Source: Ilumatobacteraceae bacterium (GTDB lineage: Bacteria > Actinomycetota > Acidimicrobiia > Acidimicrobiales > Ilumatobacteraceae). Taken from it: DNA of 64,000 bases. Made by a program: the position numbers and the translations under genes. Of the stretch, positions 17,992 through 26,667 are shown one piece after another. The stretch spans positions 109,375-173,374 of the forward strand of contig JAHENF010000097.1 of NCBI GenBank assembly GCA_024643255.1, given 5' to 3'. The first letter of the stretch is position 1. Each line of letters starts with the position of its first letter. A model generated the notes under the pieces. The model ran no database searches and had not been told where the DNA came from. It was given only the letters and a program-made list of their open reading frames with translations.

Positions 17992-18747
17992 ATGAAGTCG
18001 ACCATCGCTCGGACCATCTTCTCGATCTGGAGCTGGTTCGTGCTCGGGGTGGTCGTCATCATCTGGACACCGATGGTCGCCATCGTCCGACTGGTCACGA
18101 TGCCCTTCGACAAGGGCGCGTATTCGGCGGGCTACCTGTTCCGAAAGCTCACCGTCGTCCACGAGCGGCTCACCCCGCTGTGGAAGTTCCGCACGTCAGG
18201 AAACCTCCCCGACGACATGCGCCATCCCTATGTCGTCGTGTCGAACCACGAGAGCTTCGTCGACATCCTGCTGATCTCCCACCTGCCCACCGAGATGAAG
18301 TGGATGTCGAAGATCGAGATCCTGCGCATTCCGCTCGTCGGGTGGATGATGCGGCTGGCACGCGACATCCCGTTGGAGCGTGGCGACGCGGCCTCGATCG
18401 CCAAGGCGCTCGAGGCCTCGCGGGAACGCCTGGATTCGAAGGTGTCGGTGATGATCTTCCCGGAGGGAACTCGATCGAAGACCGGCGAACTCCGACCGTT
18501 CAAGACCGGGGCGTTCCGCCTGGCGATCGAGGCGCAGGTGCCGATCCTGCCGCTCGCCGTCTACGGCACCCGCGACGCGCTGCGCAAGCACGACTGGCGA
18601 CTCGGCAACGCCAAGGCCGAAGTTCGCGTCCTCGATCCGATCAGCACCGACGGCCTGACGATGGACGACGTCGCCGACCTGAGCGATCGGGTACGTGAAG
18701 TGATCATCGCCGGACGCGACGAACTCCGTCGCGAGTTCGGCGACTGA
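17992..18747 (+). CDS. plsC: 1-acyl-sn-glycerol-3-phosphate acyltransferase (PlsC-like)
   Basis: The 251-residue protein has an N-terminal membrane segment (about 11-33) and an acyltransferase domain with the four family blocks: SNHESFVD (HX4D catalytic motif) near residue 82, the IPLERGD segment, FPEGTRSK near 155 and LPLAVYGTRDAL. It transfers an acyl chain to lysophosphatidate or a similar acceptor at the inner membrane face. It is followed eight bases later by an MFS gene. Neighbouring glycosyltransferase genes make a role in a glycolipid possible, though a plain phospholipid role is equally likely. Confidence 0.88.
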   Translation: MKSTIARTIFSIWSWFVLGVVVIIWTPMVAIVRLVTMPFDKGAYSAGYLFRKLTVVHERLTPLWKFRTSGNLPDDMRHPYVVVSNHESFVDILLISHLPTEMKWMSKIEILRIPLVGWMMRLARDIPLERGDAASIAKALEASRERLDSKVSVMIFPEGTRSKTGELRPFKTGAFRLAIEAQVPILPLAVYGTRDALRKHDWRLGNAKAEVRVLDPISTDGLTMDDVADLSDRVREVIIAGRDELRREFGD

Positions 18748-18755
18748 CCGGGCCG

Positions 18756-19934
18756 GTGTCGTTTCAGGCCCCACTTCGGCTGCTCGCCGCAGCAAAGCCC
18801 ACCGTGCCGGCCGCGCTCCTGGTGGCGATCGCCACGAGCACCGCCGTGTTCGCGGCCACTCCCTTCCTCCTCCCGGCGGTCGCCGACGAGTTCGGCGTCG
18901 CCATCGGCACGGCAGGGCTCATGTCGACCACCCAGCTCGGCGGATTCGTCATCGCGTCGTGGGTCGGCGGTCGCTTCCTGCGGCCCGTTCGAGTCGTCTT
19001 CGTCATCGGAACGCTGCTCGGCGCGATGGCCAATCTCGGCTCGGCCATCGCGCCGACCTTCGAGATGCTCGCCGCATTGCGTTTCGTCAGCGGACTGTCG
19101 CTCGGCCTCGCGGCCTGGATCGCCTGGCAGGCCGCGTTCGGCGACGTCGAGAAGACCGGCGACGTCGCGGTGGTCGGCCCACTCGTCGGGGTCGTCGTGT
19201 CGCCGCTCATCGCGATCCTGCTGCAAACCGCCGGGCTGCGCTGGCTGTACCTGATCCTCGCGATCGTCACGGCGCTCCCGCTGCTGTTCACGGGTCAGGT
19301 GCCCCGTGTCGACCACCTGCGCCCCCATCGGACGCGCCACGCGGCGACCCGGGCTGCACGGGTGATCCTGCTCGCACTCGGGGCCATCACCCTCGGCGGA
19401 TCGTCGGTGTTCGTCTACGCGGCCGCCATCGGGGAGAACCTCGACGGGCTGTCGCCGGTGACCGTCTCGCTGCTCTTCAGCGGCAACGCGCTCGCGTCGA
19501 TCCCCTCAGCGCGCTGGAACGGGCGACGCGGCCCCGCCGGCGTCTGGTTCCTCGTCACCGCCTGCTGCGCGCTCATGATCGCAATTTCGCGCAACAGCGT
19601 CGTGTTCGCCACCGGCCTGGTCGGCTGGGGATTCGTCTTCTTCCTCGGCATCCCCGCGGCGTTCTCACTGCTCGCGGGCCGCTCGAACTTCCCCGAGGAG
19701 CGCGCCGGCGACGCGCAGGCGATGATGGCGTTGGGTCGCGTGTTCGGACCGTTGATGGGTGGAGCGCTGTATGCGACCGGGTCGACCGGCACGCTCGGCA
19801 TCGTCTCGGCGTCGGTGATGACGTTCGGCGCGTGTTTGCTGCTGTACGTCGACCGTCAACGATTCGTGGTGGTTCGCCAGTTCGGGACGTGGGCGGCGAA
19901 ACGCTCGTCAATCGACACGGCGCAGCACGCGTAG
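18756..19934 (+). CDS. MFS transporter
   Basis: The 392-residue protein has about twelve hydrophobic segments and the MFS N-half pattern (FLLPAVADEFGVAIGTAGLM near residue 35). No substrate signature is visible. The GTG start at 18756 lies nine bases after the plsC stop, so the two are probably co-transcribed. Its last 27 bases overlap the end of the convergent O-methyltransferase gene. Confidence 0.82.
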   Translation: MSFQAPLRLLAAAKPTVPAALLVAIATSTAVFAATPFLLPAVADEFGVAIGTAGLMSTTQLGGFVIASWVGGRFLRPVRVVFVIGTLLGAMANLGSAIAPTFEMLAALRFVSGLSLGLAAWIAWQAAFGDVEKTGDVAVVGPLVGVVVSPLIAILLQTAGLRWLYLILAIVTALPLLFTGQVPRVDHLRPHRTRHAATRAARVILLALGAITLGGSSVFVYAAAIGENLDGLSPVTVSLLFSGNALASIPSARWNGRRGPAGVWFLVTACCALMIAISRNSVVFATGLVGWGFVFFLGIPAAFSLLAGRSNFPEERAGDAQAMMALGRVFGPLMGGALYATGSTGTLGIVSASVMTFGACLLLYVDRQRFVVVRQFGTWAAKRSSIDTAQHA

Positions 19935-20540
19935 CGAACCGGTCGCCGACAACAACGCGAACCGACCCGACTCGACCGCCGGAAGGAAGATCTGCTCATA
20001 CGGGGGACGACCGCCGTCGGCGGGGTCGGGGAACACGTCGTGGATGGCGAGTATCCCGCCCATCGCCACGTGCGGGGTCCATCCCTCGTAGTCGAGCCGG
20101 GCGGGCTCGTCACCGTGTCCGCCGTCGATGAAGAGGAACGACAGCGGCGTCGTCCAGGTCGCGGCAACGAGCGGCGATCGCCCGACGACCGCCACCACGG
20201 TTCCCTCCAGTTCGGCGTCGTGCATCGCGATGCGGAAGAACGGCAGTGTGTCCATCTTGCCGGTGCGCGGATCGACGACATCGGTGTCGTGGTGCTCCCA
20301 ACCGACCTGATTCTCCTCGGAACCGCGATGGTGGTCGACGGCGAAGAGCACGACCCCCGCCGACTCGGCGGCATCGCCCAGCCAGACCGTCGAACGACCA
20401 CAGTACGAGCCGACCTCGAGCATCGGCGCGCCGGGCACGGCCTGGGCCGCGAGCAGCGCTGCGGCATGGAGCGCATCGCCTTCGTCGACGGGCATGAATC
20501 CCTTGGTGGCGAGCGCCACCGCCCGTCGCTGTGGCGTCAC
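19908..20540 (-). CDS. Class I SAM-dependent methyltransferase (Methyltransf_24 type)
   Basis: The 210-residue protein shows MLEVGSYCGRSTVWLG near residue 45 (SAM motif I), LSFLFIDGGH near 125 and GGILAIHDVFPDP near 153. These are the core of the Methyltransf_24/class I O-methyltransferase-like group, often found with small-molecule or glycan genes. The substrate is unknown. The GTG start overlaps the nitroreductase stop (GTGA), so the two form an operon. It ends 27 bases inside the MFS gene on the other strand. Confidence 0.78.
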   Translation of the reverse strand: MTPQRRAVALATKGFMPVDEGDALHAAALLAAQAVPGAPMLEVGSYCGRSTVWLGDAAESAGVVLFAVDHHRGSEENQVGWEHHDTDVVDPRTGKMDTLPFFRIAMHDAELEGTVVAVVGRSPLVAATWTTPLSFLFIDGGHGDEPARLDYEGWTPHVAMGGILAIHDVFPDPADGGRPPYEQIFLPAVESGRFALLSATGSLRVLRRVD

Positions 20541-21190
20541 CAGGTGTCCCAGTGGATGATCGTGTCGGGATCGGGTCGCATCGCACGCTTGAAATCGGTG
20601 CCGATCGTGTGGGCGACCGGGGTCAGGCACGCCTGCTGGACCTCGTCGAAGGGGATGCCGACGATGTCGGCCAGTTCCTTCTCCATCATCAACCCCACCG
20701 TGGTCCAGGCCGTCCCGAGCCCACGGGCGCGGGCGGCCAGCATGAAGCTCCACATGCCCGGCAGGATGTTGCCCATCAACGACGCCGACATCATCGCCGG
20801 CACGTTGTCGGCCCGTCCGGCCGTGCACCCGATCACGAGCGCAGGGGCGTCCCCCATGTGTTCGGCGAGGTAGTCGGCCGACGTGGCGACGCGATCCTGC
20901 TGCGCCTGCTCGTCGGCACCCTCCTTGACGATGGCACCGGCATAGAACGGCATCTGCCGATAGATCTCGAAGCACTGTGCGTAGATCTCGCCGATCGCCT
21001 GGCGCTTGGCCTCGTCCTTGACGACCACGAACTGCATCGTGATGCTGTTCGATCCCGACGGTGCCTGCATCGCTGTCGCCACGCATTCACGGATCAGCTG
21101 ATCGTCGACGGGTCGTGAGAAGTCGAGCCGCTTGCGCACGGCGCGGGTGGTGTTGAGTACGTCGTCGGCAGGAAGGTCGAGCAAAGTCAT
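20537..21190 (-). CDS. Nitroreductase-family FMN oxidoreductase
   Basis: The 217-residue protein begins TTRAVRKRLDFSRPVDDQL and has the FMN-binding APSGSN and GLGTAWTT segments. It fits the nitroreductase fold, whose members reduce quinones, nitro groups, halogenated rings or F420/FMN-linked substrates as dimers. Substrate not assigned. The ATG at 21190 is preceded at six bases by TACAGT, indicating a leaderless transcript that continues into the methyltransferase gene. Confidence 0.82.
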   Translation of the reverse strand: MTLLDLPADDVLNTTRAVRKRLDFSRPVDDQLIRECVATAMQAPSGSNSITMQFVVVKDEAKRQAIGEIYAQCFEIYRQMPFYAGAIVKEGADEQAQQDRVATSADYLAEHMGDAPALVIGCTAGRADNVPAMMSASLMGNILPGMWSFMLAARARGLGTAWTTVGLMMEKELADIVGIPFDEVQQACLTPVAHTIGTDFKRAMRPDPDTIIHWDTW

Positions 21191-21196
21191 GGCCCG

Positions 21197-21202
21197 ACTG
21201 TA
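21197..21202 (-). promoter_or_regulatory. TACAGT -10 element of the nitroreductase gene
   Basis: On the minus strand TACAGT is followed by exactly six bases (CGGGCC) and the ATG at 21190. Confidence 0.5.
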
Positions 21203-21214
21203 CGACGTGCCAAC

Positions 21215-22117
21215 ATGACGACTGCCATGGAGCACACCACGTCCGACCCGACCGAGTCGAAATCGCAGGAAGCACTCGACGACCTCGTCCGACTGCTCGA
21301 CCTCGAAGCGATCGAGGTGAACATCTTCCGGGGCAGTTCACCCGACGAGAATCGCCAGCGGGTCTTCGGTGGCCAGGTTGCCGGACAGGCATTGGTCGCG
21401 GCCGCTCGAACGATCGACGAGCCCGGCCGACTCGTCCATTCGCTCCACGCCTACTTCCTGCGCCCCGGCGATCCGACGGTGCCGATCCTGTACGAGGTCG
21501 ACCGCATCCGCGACGGCCGCAGTTTTTCGACGCGACGCGTCGTCGCCATCCAACACGGACGGGCGATCTTCAACCTGCAGGCCAGCTTCCACGACCACGA
21601 GACCGGGCCCGACCACCAACTCCCGATGCCCGACGGCATGGGCGACCCGGACGACCTCCCCGACTTCCGCACCCGCATGGCGCCGTACGCCGAGCAGATC
21701 GGCGACTGGTACGACCGTCCCCGCCCCATCGACCTGCGCTACGTCAATGGCGACCCGATCAGCCGCAAGGGCCAGAGCGCCACCAAGCAACAGGTCTGGC
21801 TGCGCGCCGATGGCACCCTTCCCGACGACCCGGTGCTCCACGCCTGTGTCGTCACCTACGCCAGCGACATGACGCTGCTCGACACGACGATCATGCCGTT
21901 CGGCCTGGGCTGGGACAGCCCCGGCATGCAGATGGCCAGCGTCGATCATGCGATGTGGTTCCACCGTCCATTTCGCGCCGACGACTGGCTGCTCTACGAC
22001 CAGTCGGCCGTCTCGACCTCGTCGGCACGCGGCATGGCCCAGGGGTCGATCTTCACGAGCGACGGACGGCTGGCCGTCAGCGTGGTCCAGGAGGGCCTGA
22101 CCCGAATCACCGGATGA
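21215..22117 (+). CDS. tesB: Acyl-CoA thioesterase II
   Basis: The 300-residue protein has the double hot-dog plan of TesB: FGGQVAGQALVAAARTI near residue 50, LHAYFLRPGDP near 75, and in the second half SLDHAMWFHRPF-like text (VDHAMWFHRPFRADDWLLY near 247). It hydrolyses acyl-CoA to the free acid and CoA. The ATG at 21215 or the in-frame ATG at 21227 could be used. It diverges from the nitroreductase gene with 24 bases between start codons. Confidence 0.9.
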   Translation: MTTAMEHTTSDPTESKSQEALDDLVRLLDLEAIEVNIFRGSSPDENRQRVFGGQVAGQALVAAARTIDEPGRLVHSLHAYFLRPGDPTVPILYEVDRIRDGRSFSTRRVVAIQHGRAIFNLQASFHDHETGPDHQLPMPDGMGDPDDLPDFRTRMAPYAEQIGDWYDRPRPIDLRYVNGDPISRKGQSATKQQVWLRADGTLPDDPVLHACVVTYASDMTLLDTTIMPFGLGWDSPGMQMASVDHAMWFHRPFRADDWLLYDQSAVSTSSARGMAQGSIFTSDGRLAVSVVQEGLTRITG

Positions 22118-22164
22118 CGCGCCCGGCGTGCAATCGGGTCGTTGCGTGCGGTAGAGATGACAGC

Positions 22165-23463
22165 ATGGACGCTCGCTCCCCCTGGACCGCCACAGCCAGC
22201 ATCGTGCTCCTGGCGCTGGTGGCCGGGTGCGGCTCCGACTCGGGCTCCACGACCGACGCGACCTTCGGTCTCGGCCAACCGACCACCACCGTCGGCGACA
22301 TCGCGACGACCGACGCTTCGACCACCGTCGCGGCAACGACGACGAACGCCGCGACCACCGACACCACGGTCGCCGAATCAGCCCCGTCGACAGGGCCGCT
22401 CCCGACGCCGACCGTGTCGCTCTACGAGGTCGGCAGCTTCGACAAACCCGTGCAGGTGACGTCGCGGCCTGGTGATGCGGTGGCCTACGTCGTCGAGCAG
22501 CCCGGCCGGGTGGTCGCGATCACCGACCTGTCGAGCGAGGCCGTTCTCGACATCACCGATCTCACGGACGCGAACGGCGAACAGGGCCTGCTCGGCCTCG
22601 CCTTCCACCCGACCGAGGACCTCGCCTACGTCGACTACACGAACGGTTCCGGCGACACGGTCGTGGCCGAGTTCGCGTTCGACCCGGGCACTGGGGTCTT
22701 CGACGTGGCGTCGAGGCGTGAGGTCCTCACCGTCGACCAACCGTACCGGAACCACAATGGTGGTCAGCTCGCGTTCGGGCCCGACCAGCTGCTGTACATC
22801 GGCCTCGGCGACGGTGGATCCGGCGGCGATCCTGAGCGCCACGCGCTCGACCTCGGATCACGGCTCGGCAAGATCCTGCGCATCGATCCGGTCGCCGACG
22901 GTGACCAACCGTTCACCGTGCCCGCCGACAACCCCTTCGTCGGCACGGCCGGCGCCGATCCCACGATCTGGGCCCTGGGCCTGCGCAATCCCTGGCGATT
23001 CTCCTTCGATGCGCCGACCGGTGACCTGTGGATCGCGGACGTCGGCCAGGGCTCCTACGAAGAGGTCAACCGAGCGGTGGCGACATCTGATCGCATGAAC
23101 GCAGGACGTGGGGCGAACTTCGGCTGGAGCGCGATCGAGGGCTTCGAACCGTTCAACACCGACCAGCCGAGCGACGGCGCGCTCGCACCACTCTTCGTCT
23201 ACGACCACACCGACGGGCGCTGCTCGGTGAGCGGAGGAGCCGTCGCCCGCGGCGCGTCCGTTCCCGATCTCCAGGGTTGGTACGTCTTCGGCGACTACTG
23301 CAGCGGCCAGATCTGGGCGCTCGATCCGTCGGCGCCCCCCACCGCACCGCGCGTGATCCAGATCGCCCAGCTCGGCGGGCTCGCGGCAATCTCGATCGGC
23401 CCCGACGGTGACCTCTTCGCGGTCTCCAATGGAGGCTCGGTCAACCGCCTGATCGCAGGTTGA
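22165..23463 (+). CDS. PQQ-dependent sugar dehydrogenase-like lipoprotein
   Basis: The 432-residue protein has a signal peptide and lipobox ending VAGCGSD, a Thr-rich spacer (about 25-75) and a six-bladed glucose/sorbosone dehydrogenase (Yliι/GSDH-like) propeller. Family marks are EQGLLGLAFHP near residue 139, HNGGQLAFGPDQLLYIGLGDG near 196, GLRNPWRFSFD near 273 and ADVGQGSYEEVN near 290. Such proteins oxidise sugars with PQQ and Ca2+ outside the membrane, or act as sugar-binding relatives. No PQQ synthesis gene is nearby. The ATG at 22165 was chosen because it starts the signal peptide. Confidence 0.85.
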   Translation: MDARSPWTATASIVLLALVAGCGSDSGSTTDATFGLGQPTTTVGDIATTDASTTVAATTTNAATTDTTVAESAPSTGPLPTPTVSLYEVGSFDKPVQVTSRPGDAVAYVVEQPGRVVAITDLSSEAVLDITDLTDANGEQGLLGLAFHPTEDLAYVDYTNGSGDTVVAEFAFDPGTGVFDVASRREVLTVDQPYRNHNGGQLAFGPDQLLYIGLGDGGSGGDPERHALDLGSRLGKILRIDPVADGDQPFTVPADNPFVGTAGADPTIWALGLRNPWRFSFDAPTGDLWIADVGQGSYEEVNRAVATSDRMNAGRGANFGWSAIEGFEPFNTDQPSDGALAPLFVYDHTDGRCSVSGGAVARGASVPDLQGWYVFGDYCSGQIWALDPSAPPTAPRVIQIAQLGGLAAISIGPDGDLFAVSNGGSVNRLIAG

Positions 23464-23478
23464 GCACGCAGGGACGGC

Positions 23479-24543
23479 TCACGGTGCGGGTTCGTATCCG
23501 AAGTCGACCCCGACGTCGAGTTCGTCGAGCGCGCTGAAGGTCCGTCGCACGAGTGCGTCGAAGAGGGCGCTGCCACGTTCGTTTGCCGGGTCGATCGACA
23601 GCAGGCTGGCACCGAACGACACCGCGTAGAACAACAGGCCCTCGCGGTAGCCCCGCCACACGGCGTCCGCCGTGACCGCCTCGCTCGGCACGCCGTTGCG
23701 GTGAAGTTCGGCTACATATCGCTCGACCAGGGCCAGGTCGTGCTCGCGACGCATCTCGACCGTCAGGTTGTTCGCGCAGAAGTAGACGAGATCGGTCTGT
23801 CCCGGTGCGCGCATCGCGAGCTGCCAGTCGATGACCGCGACCGAGCCGTCCTCGGCAAAGAACAGGTTGTCGAGGCGATAGTCGCCGTGGACGAGCGTGA
23901 TCGGGTCGTCCTGGTGCCCTGCGATCCACTCGGGGATCTCCGTGACGAACCGCTCGCACCACCGCAGACAACGCTCGGGCAGCGTGTCGGCGTACCGTTC
24001 GAGGAACATCGGCCATCCGATCTCGAACATCGGGCCGATCGCCAGGATCTGCGGGTCGTCGAGGCCTGGCATCCACGACAACTCGTCGAGGAGCGGCTGT
24101 TGGAACCAGGCCGCATGGAATCGGGCCATCGTGTCGACGGCGCGCTCGGCTTGGTCCAAGGTGGCTCCGGCGACGTGGTCGCCAGCAACCGCCGGCGAGA
24201 GATCCTCGAGCACGAGACACGGCGGCTCCGCAATGTTGACGAGGGCGGCAGGCACTCGGACCCCCATCAGCGGCGCGAGCTGTCGGTAGAAGTGGTGCTC
24301 GCGTTCCCAGACCCGCATCATCTGCCCCATCACCTGCCCGCCGGGATCTGCGGTGGGGAGCTTGACGATCACCGATGTGGGCGCTGCCGGGTCGGTCGAG
24401 TCGATGCGGACCCGCGCGAGTTGCCCCATGAACCCCTCGCCGACCGCGATCGGCCGAACGTCGATCGAATCGACCCCGATGCCGAGCGCCTCCGCGATCC
24501 AGATCGCCGTGACGTCGTCCAGCGAGCGCGGTGAAGCGGTCAT
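23479..24543 (-). CDS. Phosphotransferase (APH/choline-kinase-like) family protein
   Basis: The 354-residue protein has the aminoglycoside phosphotransferase-like kinase fold: VIVKLPTADP (ATP-binding Lys), CLVLEDLSP, the catalytic loop LVHGDYRLDNLFF near residue 217 and the metal-binding VAVIDWQL near 235. Members phosphorylate small molecules such as sugars, choline, macrolides or ecdysteroids; many environmental copies are not resistance genes. Substrate unknown. The gene has a TAGGTT element six bases before its ATG. Confidence 0.82.
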   Translation of the reverse strand: MTASPRSLDDVTAIWIAEALGIGVDSIDVRPIAVGEGFMGQLARVRIDSTDPAAPTSVIVKLPTADPGGQVMGQMMRVWEREHHFYRQLAPLMGVRVPAALVNIAEPPCLVLEDLSPAVAGDHVAGATLDQAERAVDTMARFHAAWFQQPLLDELSWMPGLDDPQILAIGPMFEIGWPMFLERYADTLPERCLRWCERFVTEIPEWIAGHQDDPITLVHGDYRLDNLFFAEDGSVAVIDWQLAMRAPGQTDLVYFCANNLTVEMRREHDLALVERYVAELHRNGVPSEAVTADAVWRGYREGLLFYAVSFGASLLSIDPANERGSALFDALVRRTFSALDELDVGVDFGYEPAP

Positions 24544-24549
24544 CGCCTG

Positions 24550-24555
24550 AACCTA
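24550..24555 (-). promoter_or_regulatory. TAGGTT -10 element of the phosphotransferase gene
   Basis: On the minus strand TAGGTT is followed by exactly six bases and ATG at 24543, with no Shine-Dalgarno sequence. Confidence 0.5.
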
Positions 24556-24686
24556 GACCGTCTCGTCCATCCCGCTCGGCTCGGAGAACACGACCACGGC
24601 CCGGTTGCAACCCGCAGTGGCCGCGTCGACCCCCGATCTGCCACCCGCCTCATCGCGAACCGAACCCGAGCGGTCATCGCATCGTT

Positions 24687-25442
24687 TCACAGGAAGCTGA
24701 GCAGTTCGGCGAACCTCTCCTCCGCATCGACGTCGAGGCCCCGGTGTTCGAACCATGCGCAGATGTTGAGCACGTCACGGTGCAGGAAGTCGAGACCCTG
24801 GAGGTTCGCGGCGATGTCGATCGACTGAGGGAAGTCGATGAACCACAGCGTCGACTCCCACCACAGCAGGTTGTACGCGGACAGGTCGCCATGCGCGATT
24901 CCGGCGGCCGTGATGCCCCGCAACCCCACGATCAGCTGGTCGAAGGCATCCGCGAGTTCGTCGGACGACAGGCGTGCGGCCGAGAGCTGCGGTGCAGCCA
25001 TCTCCCAACTCCCGACGTACTCGAGGTCGAACACGTCGTCGGCGAACGCGATCGGATACGGCACGGACACCCCCTGCTGCCAGAGCCGGAGCATGACCTC
25101 GTGCTCGGTGCCGGTCCAACGATCCTGCAGGAGGCGTTTGCCGTAGGTCGACATCCGCTCGATGGCGCGCCGGTCGCGCGACTTGCGGAACTGACGTCCT
25201 TCTCGGTACTGGACGTCGTGGCGGAAGGTGGATGCTCGTTGGACACCGAGGGCCTCGAGCTGGCCCTTGTGCGTGACGTGGCGGGGAAGGTAACGCTTGC
25301 GGGCGATCAGGCAACTGCGGCCGTCGTCGCCGATGCGTTCGACGAGATTGACCTGCGCCTCCTTCCCGCTCTTGATGACGCCGTGGTCGACATCGCGGTA
25401 CGGCTCGGTGACGAGCCACCCCGGTTGGGTGTGATCGGACAT
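24687..25442 (-). CDS. RIO-like serine/threonine protein kinase
   Basis: The 251-residue protein has the reduced RIO kinase core: SGKEAQVNLVE (nucleotide loop) near residue 21, ARKRYLP with the ATP Lys near 42, catalytic GIAHGDLSAYNLLWW near 177 and the metal-binding WFIDFPQSID near 197. RIO kinases lack the usual activation loop; archaeal and eukaryotic ones mature the small ribosomal subunit, while bacterial roles are poorly known. The ATG at 25442 has an AAAGG-like Shine-Dalgarno sequence. A short leader ORF lies about 80 bases upstream. The next gene upstream on the same strand is ppk2. Confidence 0.85.
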   Translation of the reverse strand: MSDHTQPGWLVTEPYRDVDHGVIKSGKEAQVNLVERIGDDGRSCLIARKRYLPRHVTHKGQLEALGVQRASTFRHDVQYREGRQFRKSRDRRAIERMSTYGKRLLQDRWTGTEHEVMLRLWQQGVSVPYPIAFADDVFDLEYVGSWEMAAPQLSAARLSSDELADAFDQLIVGLRGITAAGIAHGDLSAYNLLWWESTLWFIDFPQSIDIAANLQGLDFLHRDVLNICAWFEHRGLDVDAEERFAELLSFL

Positions 25443-25519
25443 GATGAGAGAACCTTTGAACGAGAGACGAACGGAACAACCGGTCGCCACGCACGCACAG
25501 GTGCTCGGCTCGAACCCGC

Positions 25520-25567
25520 TCAGCGGGTGAGGGCGCGACCGGAGGGATCGGACACAGATGCAGTCAT
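25520..25567 (-). CDS. Short leader ORF (15 residues) upstream of the RIO kinase
   Basis: An ATG at 25567 is preceded by GGGAGG eight bases upstream, among the best Shine-Dalgarno sequences in the window, and encodes MTASVSDPSGRALTR before a TGA. The last codons form a 15-base palindrome (ACCCGCTGAGCGGGT) that includes the stop. Nothing similar is known to me. It may be a regulatory leader peptide for the kinase or simply a decayed gene start. It is too short for usual gene finders. Confidence 0.35.
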   Translation of the reverse strand: MTASVSDPSGRALTR

Positions 25568-25664
25568 GTGAACAACCTCCCTTCGATCGACGGACGTCGT
25601 CAACGTAAACGACTGGTCGATGCCCCGTCCACGAGGTTTCGACGTGGCGGAAAGCAAACGGGTG

Positions 25665-26639
25665 TCACCAGGATTCGCCGTGGTCGGGCAACTGCTCGGG
25701 TGTCCCGACGATCAGCGGGTCGGGCGTGCCGACGATCTCGTGATCCTTGCCCTCGTAGGGCACCACACCGAGCACGTGGCGCATCGCATTGACCCGACCA
25801 CGCTTCTTGTCGTTGCTGCGCACGATCGTCCACGGCGCATGCTCGGTGGAGGTGCGCTCGAACATCGTGAGCTTGGCCTGGGTGTACGCGTCCCACCGGT
25901 CGAGCGAGGCGATGTCGGTCGGGCTGAGCTTCCATTGCCGCATCGGGTCGATCCGGCGGATGGTGAACCGGGTGATCTGCTCGCGCCGCGACACCGAGAA
26001 CCACAGCTTGACGAGCGTCGTACCGGAATTGACGAGCATCCGCTCGAACTCCGGGACCGCCCGGAGGAATTCCTCGTGCTCCTCGACTGTGCAGTACCCC
26101 ATCACCGGTTCGACGACCGCCCGGTTGTACCAGGAGCGGTCGAAGAAGCGGATCTCGCCTCGTGTCGGAAGGTGACGGACGTAGCGCTGGAAGAACCACT
26201 CACCCTGCTCGCGCCTCGACGGCACACCGAGTGCGACGACGTCGGCCCCGCGCGGATCGAGATGCTCGCGGAAACGCTTGATCGTGCCTCCCTTACCGGC
26301 CGCGTCGCGGCCCTCGAACACGAGCACCAGCTTGTAGCCCGTGTCCTTGATCCAGTCCTGCGCCTTCAGCAGCTCGATCTGCAACCCTCGCTTGTGCTCC
26401 TCGTACTCGTGACGGCCGAAACGCTCCGTGTACGGATACCCCTCCTGCCAGGTTCGTACCGGAAGGCCGTCGGGGCCGAGCAGCACCGGGTCGTCGATCT
26501 CGTCGAACGTTCCCTCGACGGCGAAGCCCCGCTCGACGATCTCCTGCGACGACATCGAACGGAACTCTTCGATGAGGTGGTTGATGTCGGTGGCGTGGAA
26601 CTCGGAGGAAGCCCGCATGGCCCCGTCGTCGGTCTGCAT
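25665..26639 (-). CDS. ppk2: Polyphosphate kinase 2
   Basis: The 324-residue protein matches class I Ppk2: Walker A FEGRDAAGKGGTIKRF near residue 95, the lid region FFQRYVRHLPTRGE, FDRSWYNRAVVEPVMG near 155 and the closing WTIVRSNDKKRGR segment. It moves phosphate between polyphosphate and nucleotides, in most class I members favouring NTP formation from polyphosphate. The ATG at 26639 has AGGAG nearby. It lies between mreB and the RIO kinase, all on the minus strand, and about 13 kb from ppk1. Confidence 0.93.
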   Translation of the reverse strand: MQTDDGAMRASSEFHATDINHLIEEFRSMSSQEIVERGFAVEGTFDEIDDPVLLGPDGLPVRTWQEGYPYTERFGRHEYEEHKRGLQIELLKAQDWIKDTGYKLVLVFEGRDAAGKGGTIKRFREHLDPRGADVVALGVPSRREQGEWFFQRYVRHLPTRGEIRFFDRSWYNRAVVEPVMGYCTVEEHEEFLRAVPEFERMLVNSGTTLVKLWFSVSRREQITRFTIRRIDPMRQWKLSPTDIASLDRWDAYTQAKLTMFERTSTEHAPWTIVRSNDKKRGRVNAMRHVLGVVPYEGKDHEIVGTPDPLIVGTPEQLPDHGESW

Positions 26640-26667
26640 CGGAACTCCTGTGGTCGTGCCGGGCCGT

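Noticed and set aside
24544..24686. Possible tRNA or small RNA in the gap after the RIO kinase gene
   Set aside because: No cloverleaf arms, TTCGAATC-like T-loop or terminator were found; I see nothing in this gap besides the phosphotransferase promoter.
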